A DNA stretch of 10,336 bases from Gammaproteobacteria bacterium (GTDB lineage Bacteria; Pseudomonadota; Gammaproteobacteria; GRL18), in contig JANELJ010000042.1 in NCBI GenBank assembly GCA_024511395.1, positions 1 to 10,336 of the forward strand, read 5' to 3'. Shown piece after piece: positions 7,446 through 10,336 of the stretch. The first letter of the stretch is position 1; every line of letters begins with the position of its first letter. Under the pieces are notes generated by a model. The model was not told the DNA's origin, did not search any database, and saw nothing but the letters and a program-made list of their open reading frames with translations. Made by a program: the position numbers and the translations under genes.

Positions 7446-9566
7446 GTGACACCAATTAAAAGAACCTTTCAGTACGGCCAGGACACCGTCACTCTTGAAA
7501 CAGGCGAGATAGCTCGTCAGGCATCCGGTGCCGTTATGGTCAATATGGGTGGAACTACCGTTTTTGTAACTGCAGTAGCCCAAAAAGAACCAAAACCAGG
7601 TACTGACTTTTTCCCATTAACCATTAATTATCAGGAAAAAGCCTACGCAGCAGGAAAAATCCCCGGTGGTTTTTTCAAACGAGAAGGTCGTCCAACCGAA
7701 AATGAAACACTGGTTGCACGCTTAATTGACCGTCCGCTACGTCCTCTGTTTCCAAAAGGCTATTACAATGAAATCCAGGTAATCTGTACTGTGGTTTCCC
7801 TAAACCCTGAAGTTGACCCTGATATTCCATCTATGATTGGTGCTTCTGCCGCACTTAGTCTGGCTGATGTACCTTTTAACGGTCCTATCGGCTGCTGCCG
7901 AGTCGGCTATAGCGAAGGCGAATATCAGCTTAATCCAACCCGTGAGCAACTGGATGAATCTGAACTGGATCTGGTTGTTGCCGGTACCGATACTGCGGTT
8001 CTGATGGTTGAGTCAGAAGCGGATGAGCTGCCTGAAGACGTTATGCTTGGTGCGGTAATGTATGGCCATGAGCAGTTACAGACTGTTATTAACGAAATTA
8101 ATGAGTTTGTTAAAGAAGTTGGTATAACCAGAACGGAATGGACAGCGCCTGAAGTGGATCAGGAACTCGTGGATACTGTTACCAGTGAATGTGAAGCGGA
8201 TGTTGTCGAAACCTATAAAATCAGTGACAAGCTGGAGCGTCTGAACAAGCTGGACGATATCCGTAATGCCCTGATTGAAAAGTTTGCTTCCGGTGAAGAT
8301 GCCAAATGGGATGCGGCGAAATTATCCAATGCCTTCTATAAACTTGAAAAGAAAGTCGTACGCGGCAGTATTATTGCAGGAAATCCCCGTATTGATGGTC
8401 GTGATACCAAAACGGTTCGTCCTCTGCATATTCGTACTGGCGTTCTGGAACGTACTCACGGTTCGGCTCTGTTTACCCGTGGTGAAACCCAGGCACTGGT
8501 CGTTACCACTTTAGGTACTGCTCGTGATGCACAGATTATTGATGCTCTGGAAGGCAGCTATAAAGATTCATTTATGCTGCATTATAACTTCCCTCCATAC
8601 AGTGTGGGTGAAACCGGTATGGTCGGTTCACCCAAGCGTCGGGAAATCGGTCATGGCCGTCTGGCAAAACGCGGTGTAGCTGCGGTAATGCCAACCGTTG
8701 AAGAATTCCCGTACACCATTCGGGTTGTTTCAGAAATCACTGAATCCAACGGTTCCAGCTCCATGGCTTCTGTCTGTGGTACCAGCCTGTCCCTGATGGA
8801 TGCCGGTGTGCCTATTTCTTCCCCGGTTGCAGGTATTGCAATGGGGCTGATTAAAGAAGACGACAACTTTGCGGTTCTGACGGATATTCTGGGTGATGAA
8901 GATCACTTGGGTGATATGGACTTTAAAGTGGCCGGTACTGAAACCGGTGTTAATGCCCTGCAGATGGATATTAAAATTGATGGTATTACCAAAGAGATCA
9001 TGCAAATCGCTCTGGATCAGGCCAAAGATGCACGCCTGCACATCCTGGAACAGATGAATGCCGTTATTTCTGAACCTAATACGGATATGTCAGATTTTGC
9101 ACCACGCATTCTGACCATGCAGATTAATCCGGAAAAGATTCGTGATGTTATCGGTAAGGGTGGTTCAACCATTAAGGCTCTGACTGAAGAAACCGGTGCC
9201 AATATCGATATTGATGAAGAAGGTATTGTTAAAATTTCTTCTGTTGATAATGTTGCTGCACAGGAATGTAAACGTCGTATTGAGGAAATTACCGCCGATG
9301 TTGAAGTGGGTAAAATCTACAATGGCCGTGTAACCAAGATTATGGATTTTGGCGCCTTTGTCACCATTATCCCCGGTAAAGATGGTCTGGTTCATATTTC
9401 CCAAATCTGTGAAGAGCGTGTTAATAACGTTACTGACAAATTATCCGAAGGTGAATTTGTTGATGTTAAAGTACTCGAAATTGACAAGCAGGGTCGTATT
9501 CGCCTGAGTATGAAAGCTATTGCAGCCGATGCTGCCAAGCCAGACAGCGGATCTACTGAAGAATAA
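7446..9566 (+). CDS. pnp: Polyribonucleotide nucleotidyltransferase (PNPase)
   Basis: PNPase degrades RNA 3' to 5' by phosphorolysis, acts as a trimer and is a component of the degradosome in E. coli. The 706-residue product has the full architecture: RNase PH-like domain 1 (about 1-210, [29 protein letters not shown]); an alpha-helical linker; catalytic RNase PH-like domain 2 (about 310-545, [40 protein letters not shown], and [15 protein letters not shown] with Asp486 and Asp492 matching the E. coli catalytic numbering); a KH domain with GKGG at 570-573; and an S1 domain (about 622-690, [13 protein letters not shown]). It starts with GTG at 7446, ten nt after GGAG (7432-7435). In E. coli pnp is autoregulated through RNase III cleavage of its leader. 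No comparable long hairpin is obvious in the 60-nt gap here, so that mechanism is not evident. Confidence 0.97.
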   Translation: MTPIKRTFQYGQDTVTLETGEIARQASGAVMVNMGGTTVFVTAVAQKEPKPGTDFFPLTINYQEKAYAAGKIPGGFFKREGRPTENETLVARLIDRPLRPLFPKGYYNEIQVICTVVSLNPEVDPDIPSMIGASAALSLADVPFNGPIGCCRVGYSEGEYQLNPTREQLDESELDLVVAGTDTAVLMVESEADELPEDVMLGAVMYGHEQLQTVINEINEFVKEVGITRTEWTAPEVDQELVDTVTSECEADVVETYKISDKLERLNKLDDIRNALIEKFASGEDAKWDAAKLSNAFYKLEKKVVRGSIIAGNPRIDGRDTKTVRPLHIRTGVLERTHGSALFTRGETQALVVTTLGTARDAQIIDALEGSYKDSFMLHYNFPPYSVGETGMVGSPKRREIGHGRLAKRGVAAVMPTVEEFPYTIRVVSEITESNGSSSMASVCGTSLSLMDAGVPISSPVAGIAMGLIKEDDNFAVLTDILGDEDHLGDMDFKVAGTETGVNALQMDIKIDGITKEIMQIALDQAKDARLHILEQMNAVISEPNTDMSDFAPRILTMQINPEKIRDVIGKGGSTIKALTEETGANIDIDEEGIVKISSVDNVAAQECKRRIEEITADVEVGKIYNGRVTKIMDFGAFVTIIPGKDGLVHISQICEERVNNVTDKLSEGEFVDVKVLEIDKQGRIRLSMKAIAADAAKPDSGSTEE

Positions 9567-9577
9567 GTTACTTTATT

Positions 9578-9646
9578 CCCCCCCTTCTTTTGAAGGGGAA
9601 TTGAGGGGGTTGCAGCTCTGCATTACCCTGCCCCTCAATTCTTTCT
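9578..9646 (+). terminator. Tandem hairpins after pnp (probable operon terminator)
   Basis: Hairpin 1 is CCCCTTC (9581-9587) with GAAGGGG (9592-9598) and loop TTTT. Hairpin 2 is AATTGAGGGG (9599-9608) with CCCCTCAATT (9631-9640), a perfect 10-bp stem around a 22-nt loop that contains its own small GCAG/CTGC stem. CTTTCT follows. The structure starts 12 nt after the pnp stop. The T-tract is short, so it may serve as a 3' stabilising structure as much as a terminator. Its form also resembles dispersed palindromic intergenic repeats. Confidence 0.6.
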
Positions 9647-9669
9647 AATAATATCAATCATTTCTATTA

Positions 9670-9687
9670 TGTAAGTAATCGCTTACA
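9670..9687. promoter_or_regulatory. Operator-like dyad TGTAAG-N6-CTTACA
   Basis: TGTAAG (9670-9675) and CTTACA (9682-9687) are exact complements separated by 6 nt. Another GTAAG half lies at 9703-9707, just before a TACAAT hexamer (9709-9714). It could be a binding site for a dimeric regulator upstream of the former kinase gene. The stretch CGCTTAC (9680-9686) also happens to match the terminal heptamer typical of IS66-family elements. The rest of 9647-9792 is AT-rich and shows no gene. Confidence 0.3.
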
Positions 9688-9748
9688 GGCAATCATCAAA
9701 AAGTAAGCTACAATTCAGTAAATACCTGTTTGTTTTTAGATATGTACG

Positions 9749-9787
9749 GTATCAATTTAACAATTCTTATTTCATATGGTATCAATA
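9749..9787 (+). repeat. Direct repeat GGTATCAAT, 30 bp apart
   Basis: GGTATCAAT occurs at 9749-9757 and again at 9779-9787, with similar flanking TATGTAC/CATAT on the left side. A spacing of about 30 bp is close to three helical turns and would place two sites on one face of the DNA directly before the kinase start. The copies are short and could be chance in AT-rich DNA. Confidence 0.35.
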
Positions 9788-9792
9788 ATAAT

Positions 9793-10254
9793 ATGAGTGT
9801 TATTAAGGGTTATACAATTCAGGGGATTCTTAGGCGGTATGGCAACCATTTATATTGCGCATGCGCAGCAGGAGTCTCTTAAGCGTCAGGTTGCCTTAAA
9901 GGTACTTAACCCTAAACTGGATACTGTCATTCTGGATCACTTCTTTGATGAAAGCCGTATCATTGCCTCCCTGAAGCACCCTAATATTATACCTGTATAC
10001 GATGTCGGCAGGGTAGGGATCCACTTTTATCATACCATGGAGACCTAGAAGGCGGGGATCTGGATAACCGTATTCTTGAATGTCTGGATGTCAGTCATGC
10101 TCTGGATATTCTAACCAAAATTTCTGCTGCATTACATACTGTTCATAAACAGGGTATTATTCATGGGGATATTAAACCCGCTAATGTTATATTTCGTAAA
10201 AACGGCTGTCCCGTACTGACGGATTTTGGTATTTCCTATGTAACCGCTCAATGA
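9793..10254 (+). pseudogene. Broken PknB-type serine/threonine protein kinase
   Basis: This is the N-terminal two-thirds of a Hanks-type kinase domain in three frames. From the ATG at 9793 it reads MSVIKGYTIQGIL. The frame then shifts near 9832, where about 5 nt that would encode part of the Gly-rich loop (expected GxGGMA) are missing. The second frame carries GGMATIYIA, VALKVL with the ATP-binding Lys codon at 9899-9901, and LKHPNIIPVYDVG, and ends at TAG 10046-10048. Inserting one base between 10042 and 10043 restores HTMEYLEGGDL and the third frame. That frame has IIHGDIKPANV (HGD at 10162-10170 in place of the usual HRD; metal-binding Asn at 10183-10185) and the DFG motif (10222-10230). 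Homology stops at 10239, where an IS66-like end begins; the stop at 10252-10254 lies inside that element. No Shine-Dalgarno precedes the start. The gene cannot make an active kinase as it stands. Confidence 0.85.
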
Positions 10255-10336
10255 ACAGCATTATTTACTTTTTCTAAGCCGACGTTTTAAAATTCCATGG
10301 AAGCAACGCTTCAATTTTTTCAACGGTATCCGCATA
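10240..10336 (-). mobile_element. End of an IS66-like insertion sequence in the kinase gene
   Basis: The kinase homology ends at 10239, and the next bases, GTAACCGCTCAATGAAC (from 10240), resemble the GTAAGCG terminal inverted repeat of IS66-family elements, with one mismatch in the heptamer. An IS66-type transposase C-terminus lies just inside on the minus strand. The family makes 8-bp target duplications, so the predicted one is TTTCCTAT (10232-10239). Its second copy would lie beyond the right edge, at the other end of the element. Confidence 0.6.
10274..10336 (-). CDS. IS66-family transposase, C-terminal end (runs off the right edge)
   Basis: The minus strand reads 20 codons ending at TAG 10276-10274: YADTVEKIEALLPWNFKTSA. 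The phrase IEALLPWN is characteristic of the extreme C-terminus of IS66-family transposases (IS66 C-terminal domain, usually ...LLPW followed by a few residues). The stop lies 34 bp inside the proposed element end at 10240, a distance normal for these elements. Catalytic residues are outside the window, so it is not known whether the full element is intact. The identification rests on this short motif together with the matching terminal sequence and the interrupted kinase. Confidence 0.7.
   Translation of the reverse strand, partial: YADTVEKIEALLPWNFKTSA

Noticed and set aside
9797..9831. GTG start at 9797 giving an apparent 83-residue protein
   Set aside because: The first dozen codons are out of frame with kinase homology. 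The true N-terminal segment is the frame from the ATG at 9793, and the apparent ORF is an artefact of the frame shift.
1..10336. CRISPR array, toxin-antitoxin, prophage or biosynthetic system
   Set aside because: No regularly spaced repeats and no such genes are seen. The interior is a conserved housekeeping cluster.

Overview
The window is a chromosomal segment from a gammaproteobacterium. The evidence is the gene order rimP-nusA-infB-rbfA-truB-rpsO-pnp, the E. coli-type NusA with two C-terminal acidic repeats, and the close match of every product to gammaproteobacterial families. The genus cannot be read from the sequence. Coding DNA looks moderate in GC, while the gaps, above all positions 118-700, are strongly AT-rich.

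Layout. Positions 1-117 (minus strand) hold the first 39 codons of a probable transposase running off the left edge, preceded by a good Shine-Dalgarno sequence and a perfect 13-bp inverted repeat. Positions 118-782 carry no gene. They hold a good sigma-70-type promoter (479-507) and a leader of about 270 nt that ends in an intrinsic terminator (699-725) just before rimP, which suggests attenuation. Positions 783-9566 are the intact translation and RNA-metabolism cluster, all on the plus strand. A hairpin-T-tract and candidate promoter elements lie between truB and rpsO. Two tandem hairpins follow pnp. Positions 9793-10239 are the remains of a PknB-type Ser/Thr kinase gene. It has two frame-breaking lesions and is cut immediately after its DFG motif by the end of an IS66-like insertion sequence, whose transposase C-terminus (minus strand) runs off the right edge.

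How the genes work together. RimP and RbfA mature the 30S subunit, TruB makes Psi55 in tRNA, IF2 brings initiator tRNA to the 30S subunit, S15 is a primary 16S rRNA binder, NusA controls elongation, termination and antitermination, and PNPase degrades RNA. In E. coli NusA, S15 and PNPase influence expression of their own operons, so the leader structures seen here are plausible control points.

The core is conventional. I found no new defence, toxin or biosynthetic system. The points of interest are at the edges (mobile DNA on both sides, a kinase gene broken in at least three places), in the regulatory leaders, and in an 18-bp tandem repeat inside truB.
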